A stretch of 45,287 bases of DNA from Oscillospiraceae bacterium (GCA_009780025.1 WRAV01000016.1:1-45287), one strand, 5' to 3'; counted from the first letter of the stretch, positions 32,283 to 41,098 are shown. Numbers and translations: made by a program. Notes: a model not told the origin generated them from the sequence alone.

Positions 32283-33866
32283 ATGCAGGGAACTAAGCTC
32301 GGTACGCGCACACTTGCGATACTGCTGGCGTTAATCATGGTTATTGGGGTGATTGGTTCTGCCCCCCCCGCGCTGGCTGCGCAAGTTGAGAACCAGCCCT
32401 ACGCGCATGGCTACTACGCTGCGGACATTGGTCTGCCGGACTCGAAAGAAAATGAGCCTCAGCCATTTGCAGATGACGCGGAGCAGGGTAACTCTGAAGC
32501 TTTGGAGTATGAAAAACCGTTCGCCCTGCCACCGGTAGCTCTATCGGGAAATATCACGGTTTACATGACTGTTGAGGCTTACAATGTGTCTAGTATGGGT
32601 TGGATAATGCAGCCTCGTAGAATAACAGTACCAACCGGCACAACCGCTTTGTCCGCTACTCAAACCCTGCTAACACGGGAGGGTGTCAGCTTTTCGGTGT
32701 ACACCGGCGGTTTTGCCCCCTACTTAGAAAGCATAGATGGACTTGCCGAATTCGCTCACGGGCCGGCCTCGGGTTGGGTGTTCACCGTAAGCCACAGTAT
32801 GCCTACTGTCGGCGCGGACACACATGTACTTACCAACAACGCGGTAGTCCGCTGGCAGTACACGATAACGCCCGGCGACATTGGATTCCCGGGGTTTGCT
32901 TATCTCGGCGTCTGCCAGGGCGGTACTGCCGATTACACATCTTGCGGCAGCCAACCCGGTGGATTTGATTGTTGGGGCTGGGGACCAGTTCCGGCACTAT
33001 ACACCCACGCCAACAAGTCTGAATTGATTCGCTCCTTGGCTCGTGGTGAGGGTGGCGCAAGTGCGAGAACCACCGCCTTATCTGTAGCTATCAACAGATA
33101 CGCAACCTCGGCGCAGGTCTCAAACGCACTCGCGGCACTTAGGGCTCCTGCAAGCGGGGGCGGTACAACAACCACTACACCACCCCCGGATACTGGCAGT
33201 GGCACTACTACGGGTACTACCACCGGCGGCGGTGGTGGTGGCACAGGTGGAGGTGGTGGAACCAGACCACCGGCAAACGTAATAGGGCCAACCACAGGGG
33301 CAACACCGCGAGCAGCCCAAGATGTGACACAAACTGCCGCGACGGCAGCGGTAAACACTGCGCTCCAAGCTATGGAGCCAGGTACGAATGTTGCTACCGT
33401 AAGACTGCAAAACCCTGCCGCAATCTCGCTCCAGGTTATGCAGTCTATGACAAGCGCGGCAGGTGGTGCCACGCTAAGAGTTGCCGCCGATAGCTTGTTG
33501 CCCACCGGTGGCGTTGATGTGCGCATGACCTTTAACCCCGGGTTTGCAACAAGGGAGATTAACCTTGAAGCGTCTACAAATTCCCCCGATGCCCAAAGTG
33601 TGCGCAGATTGTTTGAGAGGCACTTTGACGGCATCATGTCGATAGTCAGGTTGTCTCACCAAGGGGAGTTCGGCATGGAAGTGCATGTCGCCGCTCGTAT
33701 AGACGATAGGCTTGATGCCGACAACCTGTTCTTCTTGGTATACGACAGGGAAGCCAACACTTTCCGTCGTTTTACACCCAGCTTTGTTTGGATGGATGGC
33801 AACGGCTTCCTGCATTTCAGTACTGGTGTAGGTGGGTATATTATTATCACTAACACGCAGCTATAG
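32283..33866 (+). CDS. Secreted DUF4430 (transcobalamin-like) protein with a second novel C-terminal domain
   Basis: 527 residues; ATG at 32283 with AAAGGAG upstream. Signal peptide 1-33 (ending PPALAA). DUF4430/transcobalamin beta-like domain at about 90-197 (ITVYMTVEAYN, SGWVFTVSHSMPTVGADT, VVRWQYT). A short Cys-containing extension (C211, C221, C230). A Thr/Gly/Pro linker at 288-335. A C-terminal domain at 350-527 shared with the protein at 17089-18120. Placed first behind the B12 riboswitch, it is predicted to capture corrinoid outside the cell; the role of the C-terminal domain (envelope binding?) is inference. A terminator directly after it suggests it is made in excess over the downstream genes. 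Confidence 0.87.
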   Translation: MQGTKLGTRTLAILLALIMVIGVIGSAPPALAAQVENQPYAHGYYAADIGLPDSKENEPQPFADDAEQGNSEALEYEKPFALPPVALSGNITVYMTVEAYNVSSMGWIMQPRRITVPTGTTALSATQTLLTREGVSFSVYTGGFAPYLESIDGLAEFAHGPASGWVFTVSHSMPTVGADTHVLTNNAVVRWQYTITPGDIGFPGFAYLGVCQGGTADYTSCGSQPGGFDCWGWGPVPALYTHANKSELIRSLARGEGGASARTTALSVAINRYATSAQVSNALAALRAPASGGGTTTTTPPPDTGSGTTTGTTTGGGGGGTGGGGGTRPPANVIGPTTGATPRAAQDVTQTAATAAVNTALQAMEPGTNVATVRLQNPAAISLQVMQSMTSAAGGATLRVAADSLLPTGGVDVRMTFNPGFATREINLEASTNSPDAQSVRRLFERHFDGIMSIVRLSHQGEFGMEVHVAARIDDRLDADNLFFLVYDREANTFRRFTPSFVWMDGNGFLHFSTGVGGYIIITNTQL

Positions 33867-33891
33867 CGCGTTATAACCGCGGCATATACTG

Positions 33892-33920
33892 AAAGGCTCC
33901 CAACATCCGGGAGCCTTTTT
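33892..33920 (+). terminator. Intra-operon terminator/attenuator
   Basis: GGCTCCC/GGGAGCC stem with an 7-nt loop and TTTTT, between the first and second genes of the B12 operon. It probably lets only part of transcription continue. Confidence 0.8.
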
Positions 33921-33938
33921 ACCCATGTGAGGGATACT

Positions 33939-35030
33939 ATGAAAAACATGAAAATTCGCCAGGTAATTGCGCTAATATGTTCTGTCCTTGCAGTAATTGG
34001 GCTCGCTATTTTTATTACGCGCTCCGGATATGTTGACGCACAGCAACCGATTCCCGAAGCTTGCAGCTCGGTTGCCATCGACCCGGAGGTCCCACCGGTG
34101 GAAGATGCCTCTGAGTATGAACCGCAGCCGGAGTATGACTTTGAGCACAAAGAAACCTCGGATGTAGAGGCTGAACCCATAGCCGAGGAAATTCCTGTGC
34201 CTATGCCGGAGCCTGCATACCTAACCGCGATGAACGGCGCGCTCGGCTGGCTACACGAGAGCAACCCAAGCCCGCGGGTTGGCAGTGTTGGAGGCGAGTG
34301 GTCGGTGCTAGCTACTGCCCGTGCGGGGTTGGGCGACGCTGTTTGGTTTGGGCAATACCTCGAAGCTCTTGACCTTGCGCTGGCGGGAGAAGGCGGCAGG
34401 GTTGAGCGAATGACCGACTACGCGCGGGTGACGTTGGCACTCACCGCGTTGGGGCTGGATGCGTCAATTTACAACGGCCGCGACCTCACTGCCGCGCTGC
34501 ACACATTCGTTCCCCACGAGGACAGGCCGCCGTACAACAGAACAATCAACGCCGATATCTTCGCGCTCATAGCTCTTGATTCCCGGCCATACGGCGGAGA
34601 CCGTGAGCAGTACATCGCAGCTATCCTCACGGCTGAAGTTCCAGGTGGTGGCTGGGGGTTGACCGGTGGAGTTATGCCGGACATTACCGCAATGGCAATT
34701 GCAGCTCTTGCGCCTTACCATGATAGCAGTGTGGAGGTTCGCGCCGCTATTAACCGCGCCCTTGAGCTGTTTGGTGAGCGACCAATGCGCGATGCGGAAG
34801 GCAACGCGCAGATGATTGTGGCGCTCGCAGCACTGGGGCGCGACGCGGAAATTCACTTGAGCGCGCTACTGACATTTCACGACCCGGAAACAGGCGCTTT
34901 TATGCGTAACGGAGAGCCCAACATGATGTCAACCGAGCAGGCGGCGTATGCCTTGGTAGCCTACCACCGCTTTGCAACCGGCCAAAACAGGCTGTACGAC
35001 ATGCACGACGTATTTAATGACGATGGGTAA
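33939..35030 (+). CDS. Membrane-anchored alpha/alpha-toroid protein (intrinsic-factor alpha-domain-like)
   Basis: About 363 residues from the ATG at 33939 (GAGGG 6 nt upstream; GTG at 33927 is alternative). N-terminal hydrophobic anchor (VIALICSVLAVIGLAIFI), then a Pro/Glu-rich spacer to about 90. The remainder is helical-hairpin repeats of the prenyltransferase/terpene-cyclase-like toroid class: WSVLATARAGLGD, YARVTLALTALGLDAS, INADIFALIALDS, ITAMAIAALAPY, NAQMIVALAALGRDAE, STEQAAYALVAYHRF. The same fold forms the alpha domain of animal intrinsic factor and transcobalamin. The next gene encodes the matching beta-type domain 12 nt later. Corrinoid binding is inferred from riboswitch control and context. 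Confidence 0.82.
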   Translation: MKNMKIRQVIALICSVLAVIGLAIFITRSGYVDAQQPIPEACSSVAIDPEVPPVEDASEYEPQPEYDFEHKETSDVEAEPIAEEIPVPMPEPAYLTAMNGALGWLHESNPSPRVGSVGGEWSVLATARAGLGDAVWFGQYLEALDLALAGEGGRVERMTDYARVTLALTALGLDASIYNGRDLTAALHTFVPHEDRPPYNRTINADIFALIALDSRPYGGDREQYIAAILTAEVPGGGWGLTGGVMPDITAMAIAALAPYHDSSVEVRAAINRALELFGERPMRDAEGNAQMIVALAALGRDAEIHLSALLTFHDPETGAFMRNGEPNMMSTEQAAYALVAYHRFATGQNRLYDMHDVFNDDG

Positions 35031-35042
35031 CAGGAGGAAGCC

Positions 35043-35552
35043 ATGATGGCACACAAGGTAAAGCTTATCGTACTACTGATAGTATCGCTGGCGTTACTGG
35101 GCGGGTGTTCCTCAGCAGTGGACGATGAAAGCAGCCCTTATGGAGAAGGGTATTTCGTTGTCACGCTTTCGGTGCGAGTGGGCGCGCTGCTCGACAACAT
35201 GCACCTGCTGGACAGTGAAAAGCACGAACTTGTCCCTGTGGACGGCGTGATTTTCCCTGCCACAGAAGTGAGGGCGTGGTATGGCGACAGCGTCTTCGAT
35301 GTGCTGCACCGCGAGATGAGAGGGGCGGGAATACATCTGGCCTTTCGCAACACCCCATTTCTCAATTCGGCGTATGTTGAGGCGATAAACAACCTTTATG
35401 AGTTTGACGCGGGCGAGCTTTCCGGCTGGATGTATATGGTGAGCGGCGAGTTTCCGGGGGTTGGCGCATCGCAGTATTTCCTAAGTTCCGGCGATGTTAT
35501 CGAGTGGGTGTACACCCTTGACTTAGGCCGCGATGTCGGCGGGTATGAATAA
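35043..35552 (+). CDS. DUF4430 lipoprotein (transcobalamin beta-domain-like)
   Basis: 169 residues. Lipobox LALLGGC with the lipidated Cys near 22. The mature part is a compact DUF4430 domain: VTLSVRVGALLDN, VRAWYGDSVFDVLHREM, and the very typical end SGWMYMVSGEFPGVGASQYFLSSGDVIEWVYTLDLGRDVGG. Tandem ATGs at 35043 and 35046 behind AGGAGG. The stop overlaps the ecfT start (TAATG). Predicted to hold corrinoid at the membrane next to the ECF importer and, with the preceding toroid protein, to form a two-chain equivalent of intrinsic factor. Confidence 0.88.
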   Translation: MMAHKVKLIVLLIVSLALLGGCSSAVDDESSPYGEGYFVVTLSVRVGALLDNMHLLDSEKHELVPVDGVIFPATEVRAWYGDSVFDVLHREMRGAGIHLAFRNTPFLNSAYVEAINNLYEFDAGELSGWMYMVSGEFPGVGASQYFLSSGDVIEWVYTLDLGRDVGGYE

Positions 35553-36538
35553 TGGTGATGATTAACGCCAAGTTATCGGCGCAGGCGCAAACAAAACTGT
35601 GCCCGCCCAAACCGGAAGCCCGAAGTGGCTGCAGCGGCTCGCCGCTAGCAAGGGATGCCTTCGCCGGCTTTCACCCTCTGGTCAATCTGCTGTATTTTGT
35701 GACGGTAATCGGGTTTGCCATGTTCTTCATGCACCCGGTTTGCCTTGCTATATCGTTTGTCTGTGCGGTCGCGTATTCGGTCTACCTCGGCGGCAAAAAA
35801 ACCGTGCGTGTTGGGCTTAGATTCATGTTGCCTATGCTGGTATTCACAGCACTGCTCAACCCGCTGTTTAACCACCAGGGCGTGACCATCCTCGCCTACC
35901 TGCCAAACGGCAACCCGCTCACCCTTGAGTCAATCCTGTACGGCATTGCCGCAGCGGTAATGCTGATAACGGTCATTGCCTGGTTCTCCTGCTGGAACGC
36001 GGTTATGACAAGCGATAAGTTCATCTACCTGTTCGGGCGTATAATACCTGCGCTCTCGCTGATACTCTCGATGGCGCTGCGGTTGGTTCCGCGCTTTCGG
36101 GCGCAAGTAAAGGTCATATCAAACGCACAGAAGTGCATCGGGCGGAATGTAAGCAGCGGCAATCTTCTCCAGAAGGTAAGACATGGCGCACGAATCCTCT
36201 CCATTATGGTAACGTGGGCTCTGGAGAATGCAATTGAAACCGCCGACAGCATGAAAGGACGAGGCTACGGCCTACCGGGGCGCACGGTCTTTTCCATATT
36301 CCGTACCCAGCGGCGGGACGTGTACGCAATGGCGTATATCCTAGTGTGCGCTGCTTTCATAATCGCAGGTGCGGCAACCGGTGCGTACCACTTCCGCTAC
36401 TTCCCATCGGTGAGGGGCCAGTGGGCTGGCGGGACCACGGTCGCAGTGTTTGCTGCCTACTTCGCACTCGCCGCCCTACCGCTAATCGTAAATTTGAAAG
36501 AGGATTTGACGTGGAAGCGTATAGAATCGAAAACCTGA
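35552..36538 (+). CDS. ecfT: ECF transporter transmembrane subunit EcfT
   Basis: 328 residues, CbiQ/EcfT family. Residues 1-35 are a polar extension; about six hydrophobic segments follow. The coupling-helix signature with a conserved Arg is present in ADSMKGRGYG (about 228-237), and the first coupling motif region is around RLVPRFRAQVKVISNAQK. EcfT couples the ATPases to the substrate-binding S component. The start overlaps the preceding stop, and the end overlaps the next gene by 28 nt, so the operon is tightly coupled. Confidence 0.9.
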   Translation: MVMINAKLSAQAQTKLCPPKPEARSGCSGSPLARDAFAGFHPLVNLLYFVTVIGFAMFFMHPVCLAISFVCAVAYSVYLGGKKTVRVGLRFMLPMLVFTALLNPLFNHQGVTILAYLPNGNPLTLESILYGIAAAVMLITVIAWFSCWNAVMTSDKFIYLFGRIIPALSLILSMALRLVPRFRAQVKVISNAQKCIGRNVSSGNLLQKVRHGARILSIMVTWALENAIETADSMKGRGYGLPGRTVFSIFRTQRRDVYAMAYILVCAAFIIAGAATGAYHFRYFPSVRGQWAGGTTVAVFAAYFALAALPLIVNLKEDLTWKRIESKT

Positions 36539-38940
36539 CATTTACATACCCAAACCGCGACAAACCCGCGATAACCGGCGTAAGCCTGGCAGTCAAGCGC
36601 GGCGAGTTTGTTGTACTTTGCGGGTCTTCAGGCTGTGGCAAAACTACGCTGCTGCGGCAACTAAAACCGGGTGCGGTACCACACGGCGAGGCATCCGGTG
36701 AGGTTTATTTTGAGAGCGCACCGCTCGCACAAGCCTCCGCTAGAGATGCCGCATCGAAAATCGGCCTGGTAACACAGTCGCCCGAAAACCAAATCGTTAC
36801 CGATAAAGTCTGGCACGAACTGGCGTTCGGACTGGAAAGTCTCGGGCTGAGAACCCCGGAGATACGCCTGCGCGTTGCGGAAACCGCCAGCTTCTTCGGC
36901 ATACAAACGTGGTTTCATAGACCGGTTGTGGAGCTTTCGGGCGGGCAAAAGCAGGTGCTCGCACTTGCGTCCATTATGGCAATGCAACCCTCCGTGCTCA
37001 TACTCGACGAACCGACCAGCCAGCTTGACCCAATCGCGGCAGGCGAGTTTTTGGCAATGATCGGCAAGATAAACCGTGAGCTTGGGGTAACAATAATTCT
37101 CACCGAGCACAGGCTTGAGGAAGCATTCGCGATAGCCACCCGCACCGTTGTTATGGACGCTGGCCGCATAATCGCAAACGGCACACCGCGCGAAGTGGGA
37201 CTGGCGATGCGTGGTCGTGGCCACGGAATTTTTCTTGCAATGCCAACGCCGATGAGGGTGTGGGCTGCCTGCAATGGCAGCGACCAGTGCCCGCTAACCA
37301 TCCGCGAGGGAGCACAGTGGTTGACAAGCCAAGACATTGATAGAAGCAAGTTGCCGAAGGATACGCCTCTGCCGTTCGGCAAGCCCGCAATAACCCTTGA
37401 CAGCGTTTGGTTCAAGTACGAGAAGAACCTGCCCGATGTCGTAAAGGGGTTGTCTCTCAAAGCTCACTATGGAGAAATCACGGCGATATTGGGCGGCAAT
37501 GGTACAGGTAAAACAACCGCCCTCTCACTGATGGCGGGGCTGCTTACGCCATATCGCGGCAAGGTTTGCGCCGACACAGATGTCTATGCTCTGCCCCAAA
37601 ACCCGCAATCGCTTTTTGTCTGCAAAACCGTGGCGGAGGATTTGCTGGAAATTCTGTCCGGGCAAAAAATATTCGACGACGAAAAGCAGCACAAGCTTGC
37701 CGCGGTGATTAGCCTCTGCCGCCTTGACGGCTTAACCGGGCACCACCCATACGATTTGTCTGGCGGTGAGCAGCAGCGGGCGGCACTCGCCAAAGTTCTT
37801 CTGCTTAGGCCCAAAATCCTGCTTTTGGACGAGCCTACCAAGGGGCTGGATGCGGAGTTTAAGCAGGTGTTCGCAGGCATCCTCCGCGAGCTTACGCAAA
37901 CAGGTGTGGCTGTCGTAATTGTCAGCCATGACATTGAATTTTGCGCACAGTACACCGATCGCTGCGCACTCTTTTTCGATGGCGATGTCGTCACCGAGAG
38001 TACGCCGAGGGTGTTTTTTAGCGGTAACAGCTTTTATACAACGAGCGCAAACCGCATGGCTCGGGAGGTTCTGCCCGGGGCGATAACCGCAAATGATATT
38101 ACGCTGGTCCTGGGAGGAACGCCTCCTGAACCTGAAAGTGCAAATACCCAAGCACCGCACGAGCCCCCAATAGAGCAAGCGCAGCTCCAGCCAAAGAAAT
38201 CACCTGCGCCACAAGCGACAGCGCGTGCACAAAGACTGCCAAAGCGCACACTCGTAGCAGCGATGACGACTTTGCTTAGCATACCGCTTACCATTTACGC
38301 GGGTCTGCATTTTTTTGATGACCGGCGATATTATTTCATCTCGATGCTCATCATCTTGCAAGCCATGCTGCCCTTTGCGCTCGTGTTCGAGCGGCGAAGG
38401 CCCAAAGCGCGTGAGCTTACGATTATCGCTGTGATATGCGCTCTCGCGGTGGCGGGGCGGGTGGCGTTTTTTATGCTGCCGCACTTCAAACCGGTTCTAG
38501 CCCTGGTGATAATTGCGGGTGTCGCCTTCGGCGGCGAGACCGGTTTTTTGGTCGGCTCAATGAGTGCGTTTGTCAGCAACATCTTCTTCGGCCAAGGACC
38601 GTGGACACCGTGGCAGATGTTTGCGTTTGGAATTATAGGTTTTTTGGCGGGGGCTTTGTTTAGCAGGGGTTTGGCAAAGCGCGCTCCAGTGGTGCTTGCC
38701 GTATTCGGTGCACTTGCCGCTATTATTATCTATGGTGGAATAATGAACCCCGCGGGTGTGCTGATATTTCAGCCATATCCAACGGCCGAGATGTTTCTTT
38801 TGGCCTATCTGCGCGGCCTACCTTTCGACATTGTGCATGCGGGCGCAACAGCCATTTTTCTTGCGATTATATCGCGCCCAATGCTTGAAAAACTGGATAG
38901 GATAAAAGTCAAGTATGGGCTGATGGAGTCTATGGAATGA
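36511..38940 (+). CDS. Tripartite ECF transporter fusion: EcfA - EcfA' - S component
   Basis: 809 residues from the GTG at 36511 (GAAAGAGG upstream). First ABC ATPase at about 1-240: Walker A GSSGCGKTT (38-46), signature LSGGQKQ, Walker B LILDEPTSQLD. Second ABC at about 295-515: Walker A GGNGTGKTT, signature LSGGEQQR, Walker B LLLDEPTKGLD. A Pro/Gln-rich linker at 530-575. Then about six transmembrane helices (575-790) resembling an ECF S component (FGGETGFLVGSMSAFVSNIFFGQGPWTPWQM). With EcfT this makes a complete importer from two polypeptides. Corrinoid is the likely substrate from riboswitch control; the S domain alone does not prove it. Confidence 0.88.
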   Translation: MEAYRIENLTFTYPNRDKPAITGVSLAVKRGEFVVLCGSSGCGKTTLLRQLKPGAVPHGEASGEVYFESAPLAQASARDAASKIGLVTQSPENQIVTDKVWHELAFGLESLGLRTPEIRLRVAETASFFGIQTWFHRPVVELSGGQKQVLALASIMAMQPSVLILDEPTSQLDPIAAGEFLAMIGKINRELGVTIILTEHRLEEAFAIATRTVVMDAGRIIANGTPREVGLAMRGRGHGIFLAMPTPMRVWAACNGSDQCPLTIREGAQWLTSQDIDRSKLPKDTPLPFGKPAITLDSVWFKYEKNLPDVVKGLSLKAHYGEITAILGGNGTGKTTALSLMAGLLTPYRGKVCADTDVYALPQNPQSLFVCKTVAEDLLEILSGQKIFDDEKQHKLAAVISLCRLDGLTGHHPYDLSGGEQQRAALAKVLLLRPKILLLDEPTKGLDAEFKQVFAGILRELTQTGVAVVIVSHDIEFCAQYTDRCALFFDGDVVTESTPRVFFSGNSFYTTSANRMAREVLPGAITANDITLVLGGTPPEPESANTQAPHEPPIEQAQLQPKKSPAPQATARAQRLPKRTLVAAMTTLLSIPLTIYAGLHFFDDRRYYFISMLIILQAMLPFALVFERRRPKARELTIIAVICALAVAGRVAFFMLPHFKPVLALVIIAGVAFGGETGFLVGSMSAFVSNIFFGQGPWTPWQMFAFGIIGFLAGALFSRGLAKRAPVVLAVFGALAAIIIYGGIMNPAGVLIFQPYPTAEMFLLAYLRGLPFDIVHAGATAIFLAIISRPMLEKLDRIKVKYGLMESME

Positions 38941-38989
38941 GTTAACAAGTAGCTTCAAAACACACTCCTGTGGATCGCGCAATCTCAAA

Positions 38990-39022
38990 AAGGCGAGCGC
39001 CTGGGCATATACCCAGGCGCTC
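38990..39022 (-). terminator. Terminator between the B12 operon and pssA
   Basis: GAGCGCCTGGG/CCCAGGCGCTC perfect 11-bp stem. The T-rich side (CCTTTTT) is on the minus strand, so it mainly terminates pssA; the plus-strand operon may use the stem without a T tract. Confidence 0.75.
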
Positions 39023-39068
39023 GTTGGAACAAGCCTCGCTAAATTTGTTCATCCTTTTCAAGGGGTCG

Positions 39069-39662
39069 CTAAAGCACTATCACCACAACAACAAAAACAG
39101 CGCCCGCCACCCAAACGGCCTTCTGCAGAGGGCCGTATTTTTTTATCTTGAAGCTCGAGACCATGAGAACCCCGGTTAAAGTAAGCGCAGCCGCTAAGGG
39201 CCAAACCGGCAGTGCGCAGTAGACTGTCAGCCAGATAACCAGGCAGGCGATAACCAAAGCGCCGGGTACAGGCAGACCGGTAAAGTAAGGGCGCCTTTCG
39301 TGGGCGGTTACGTTAAAATGGGCCAGCCGCCAAAGTCCACAGGCGGCGTAAAAGACCAGTGAGACCACGAGTAGAACGTCGATGCCCACAAAAGAGAACA
39401 CCATCCAGACCGGCATGGCACAACAGACAAAAAAGTCCACAATCGAGTCCATTTGCTGACCAAATGCGGATTTGCAGTTGAGCTTACCTGCGATAAAGCC
39501 GTCCAGTACATCCATAAACATGGCTAGGAACAAGCAGACAATCGTGCCGCGCAAGCTGCCGATCACCAAGTAGTAGCAAGCCGCGACCCCAAAAGCCATC
39601 CCCAATGTGGTAACTAGGTTTGGCGGGTTAACGTATTGCAACACCGGGAAATGATTTTTCAT
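39069..39662 (-). CDS. pssA: CDP-diacylglycerol-serine O-phosphatidyltransferase
   Basis: Makes phosphatidylserine from CDP-diacylglycerol and serine at the membrane. About 197 residues with several membrane helices. CDP-alcohol motif MDVLDGFIAGKLNCKSAFGQQMDS...D, with the usual Arg after DGxxA replaced by Gly-Lys. The start is taken as ATG at 39662 (MKNHFPVLQYVNPPNLVT) with AAGGAAGG upstream; TTG at 39737 or ATG at 39713 would lengthen it into psd. It lies directly downstream of psd, so the two form the phosphatidylethanolamine pathway. Confidence 0.88.
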   Translation of the reverse strand: MKNHFPVLQYVNPPNLVTTLGMAFGVAACYYLVIGSLRGTIVCLFLAMFMDVLDGFIAGKLNCKSAFGQQMDSIVDFFVCCAMPVWMVFSFVGIDVLLVVSLVFYAACGLWRLAHFNVTAHERRPYFTGLPVPGALVIACLVIWLTVYCALPVWPLAAALTLTGVLMVSSFKIKKYGPLQKAVWVAGAVFVVVVIVL

Positions 39663-39720
39663 ATAATAACGCGCCTTCCTTTTTGGTGGCAGCAGAATGG
39701 CTCCCACATATATCATCCGC

Positions 39721-40611
39721 TTACGTTCTGCCTCCAAGTAACTGCCCTACTTGCACTTTTGTCTCGTAGCCGGCAAGGGTCTGCTCCAGCAGTGTCTCAT
39801 TTGGGGTAAACACTCCGCGCCTGAAGAACATTAGCAGCAGTGATCCGCCGGGTAGAAAATAGCTCATTTGCTGGCCACGGCTTACTTTGTCGCCCACATC
39901 AAAGCTGTGGACTATGCTGCCCACAAAGGTAGCGCCCACTTCGACCAGGGCCACGCCTCCAAAATTTTGGGAGGCAAACAATGTCACCGCCCGCTTGTTC
40001 TGGCAGTAGAGCCGGGCGACCTTCCCCAGCGCCAGCGGGCTGACCGAGTACAAATCTCCGTCAATTACCCGCGTGGCCTTGATCATGCCATCGTCAAAAA
40101 AGTGCGCTCGGTGGTAGTTGGCTGGCGTTAGGCGGACAGCCATCATGGTGCCGCCCTCGTAGGTCTTTGCCAGGGCGCTGCTGCCCAGCAACTGGGCAAG
40201 TGAGTAGTGCGCACCCTTAGCGGCAATCAATCTTTGTGTATCTATGCCGGTGTGGGCAAGGGCCAGTCCCTCACAGGGGGAGCCCAAAAGCTCCGGACGG
40301 TCGGGGAAGCTGATCCCCGCCTTCTCCCGGGAAAAGAACTCCGCGAAGTTCTTGTAATCGCCGGTGCAGCCGGTCATGTCAATTTGGTTTTGCTCAATAA
40401 ACTCCGGTACCATACGCACTGAGCGCTCGGTGCGGCAGTAAGCGCCGTACAGCCGGCTTGCGGCCTTGCGCTTTACGAGAGACAAAAGGGTTGCTTTGCC
40501 CAGCGGGTTTTCATATAAAAAGCGCATCCAGCCCTCAGCAACGATGGCCTCTTTTTCGTACCGGCCATCGTTGTAATACCATATCTCTTGTCCGCTAGTT
40601 TTATTTTTCAT
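39721..40611 (-). CDS. psd: Phosphatidylserine decarboxylase
   Basis: Converts phosphatidylserine to phosphatidylethanolamine; the pyruvoyl enzyme is made by self-cleavage at a Gly-Ser bond. About 296 residues from the ATG at 40611 (MKNKTSGQEIWYYNDG). Family features: FAEFFSREKAG, SPCEGLALAH, LTPANYHRAHFFDDG with the catalytic His, and VDVGDKVSRGQQMSYFLPGGSLLLMF, where PGGS takes the place of the LGST cleavage motif. The ATG lies inside the end of the upstream Cys-rich gene, implying translational coupling. Confidence 0.94.
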   Translation of the reverse strand: MKNKTSGQEIWYYNDGRYEKEAIVAEGWMRFLYENPLGKATLLSLVKRKAASRLYGAYCRTERSVRMVPEFIEQNQIDMTGCTGDYKNFAEFFSREKAGISFPDRPELLGSPCEGLALAHTGIDTQRLIAAKGAHYSLAQLLGSSALAKTYEGGTMMAVRLTPANYHRAHFFDDGMIKATRVIDGDLYSVSPLALGKVARLYCQNKRAVTLFASQNFGGVALVEVGATFVGSIVHSFDVGDKVSRGQQMSYFLPGGSLLLMFFRRGVFTPNETLLEQTLAGYETKVQVGQLLGGRT

Positions 40612-41098
40612 TTGCGGTGCGAACCTCCCATTTGGGGCAGTCATATAAGTCTACCTGGCCTTGGTTGCTGGGATAGCGCCCACAGAAAAGGTAACCGTAG
40701 TAAAGTGAGCCAAAACTCAGACAGCGCCCGCTTTTGTCGAGTATGGGGCAGTCTATTTGTGCGCAGCAACGGTTTAGGCAATCGTCGCAGTTGTCCCGGC
40801 TGCCTTTCCAGTCCTCGCTGATTTTCATCACGGCGAGGTCGTTGTACCTCTGCGGCGGGTCGGTCAGCTTAAAGGGGTATAGGCCCCGGTAATTCTTTTG
40901 GGATACCGAGCGCCAGATAATTTTATACATGTGCGCCCAGATTTTAAACGGGGCAAAGTCGCTATAGGTGGCGTTTGGGGCGATAGCAGCCTTGTAAAGC
41001 GGTGCCAGCACGAACATAGACAGCCCGCCGGTTATGAAAAAAAGAGTCATCAAAAGGAATAAGTATAGCCGAATAAGTAAGTGCTTCAAGGTGGCCAT
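40601..41098 (-). CDS. Cys-rich membrane-anchored protein coupled to psd
   Basis: About 165 residues from the ATG at 41098, which has AAGGAG 6 nt upstream (the longer frame is unsupported). One or two N-terminal membrane helices (LYLFLLMTLFFITGGLSMFVLA). The C-terminal part carries nine Cys, including CDDCLNRCC, CPILDKSGRC and GYLFCGRYP, suggesting a metal or Fe-S site. I do not recognise the family. Its stop overlaps the psd start by 11 nt, so it probably works in or near phospholipid synthesis; that is inference from coupling only. Confidence 0.72.
   Translation of the reverse strand: MATLKHLLIRLYLFLLMTLFFITGGLSMFVLAPLYKAAIAPNATYSDFAPFKIWAHMYKIIWRSVSQKNYRGLYPFKLTDPPQRYNDLAVMKISEDWKGSRDNCDDCLNRCCAQIDCPILDKSGRCLSFGSLYYGYLFCGRYPSNQGQVDLYDCPKWEVRTANEK

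Noticed and set aside
32741-33637. Long Pro/Val-rich frame on the opposite strand of the B12 protein
   Set aside because: It is the antisense of the Gly/Thr linker and low-complexity region; no ribosome binding site.
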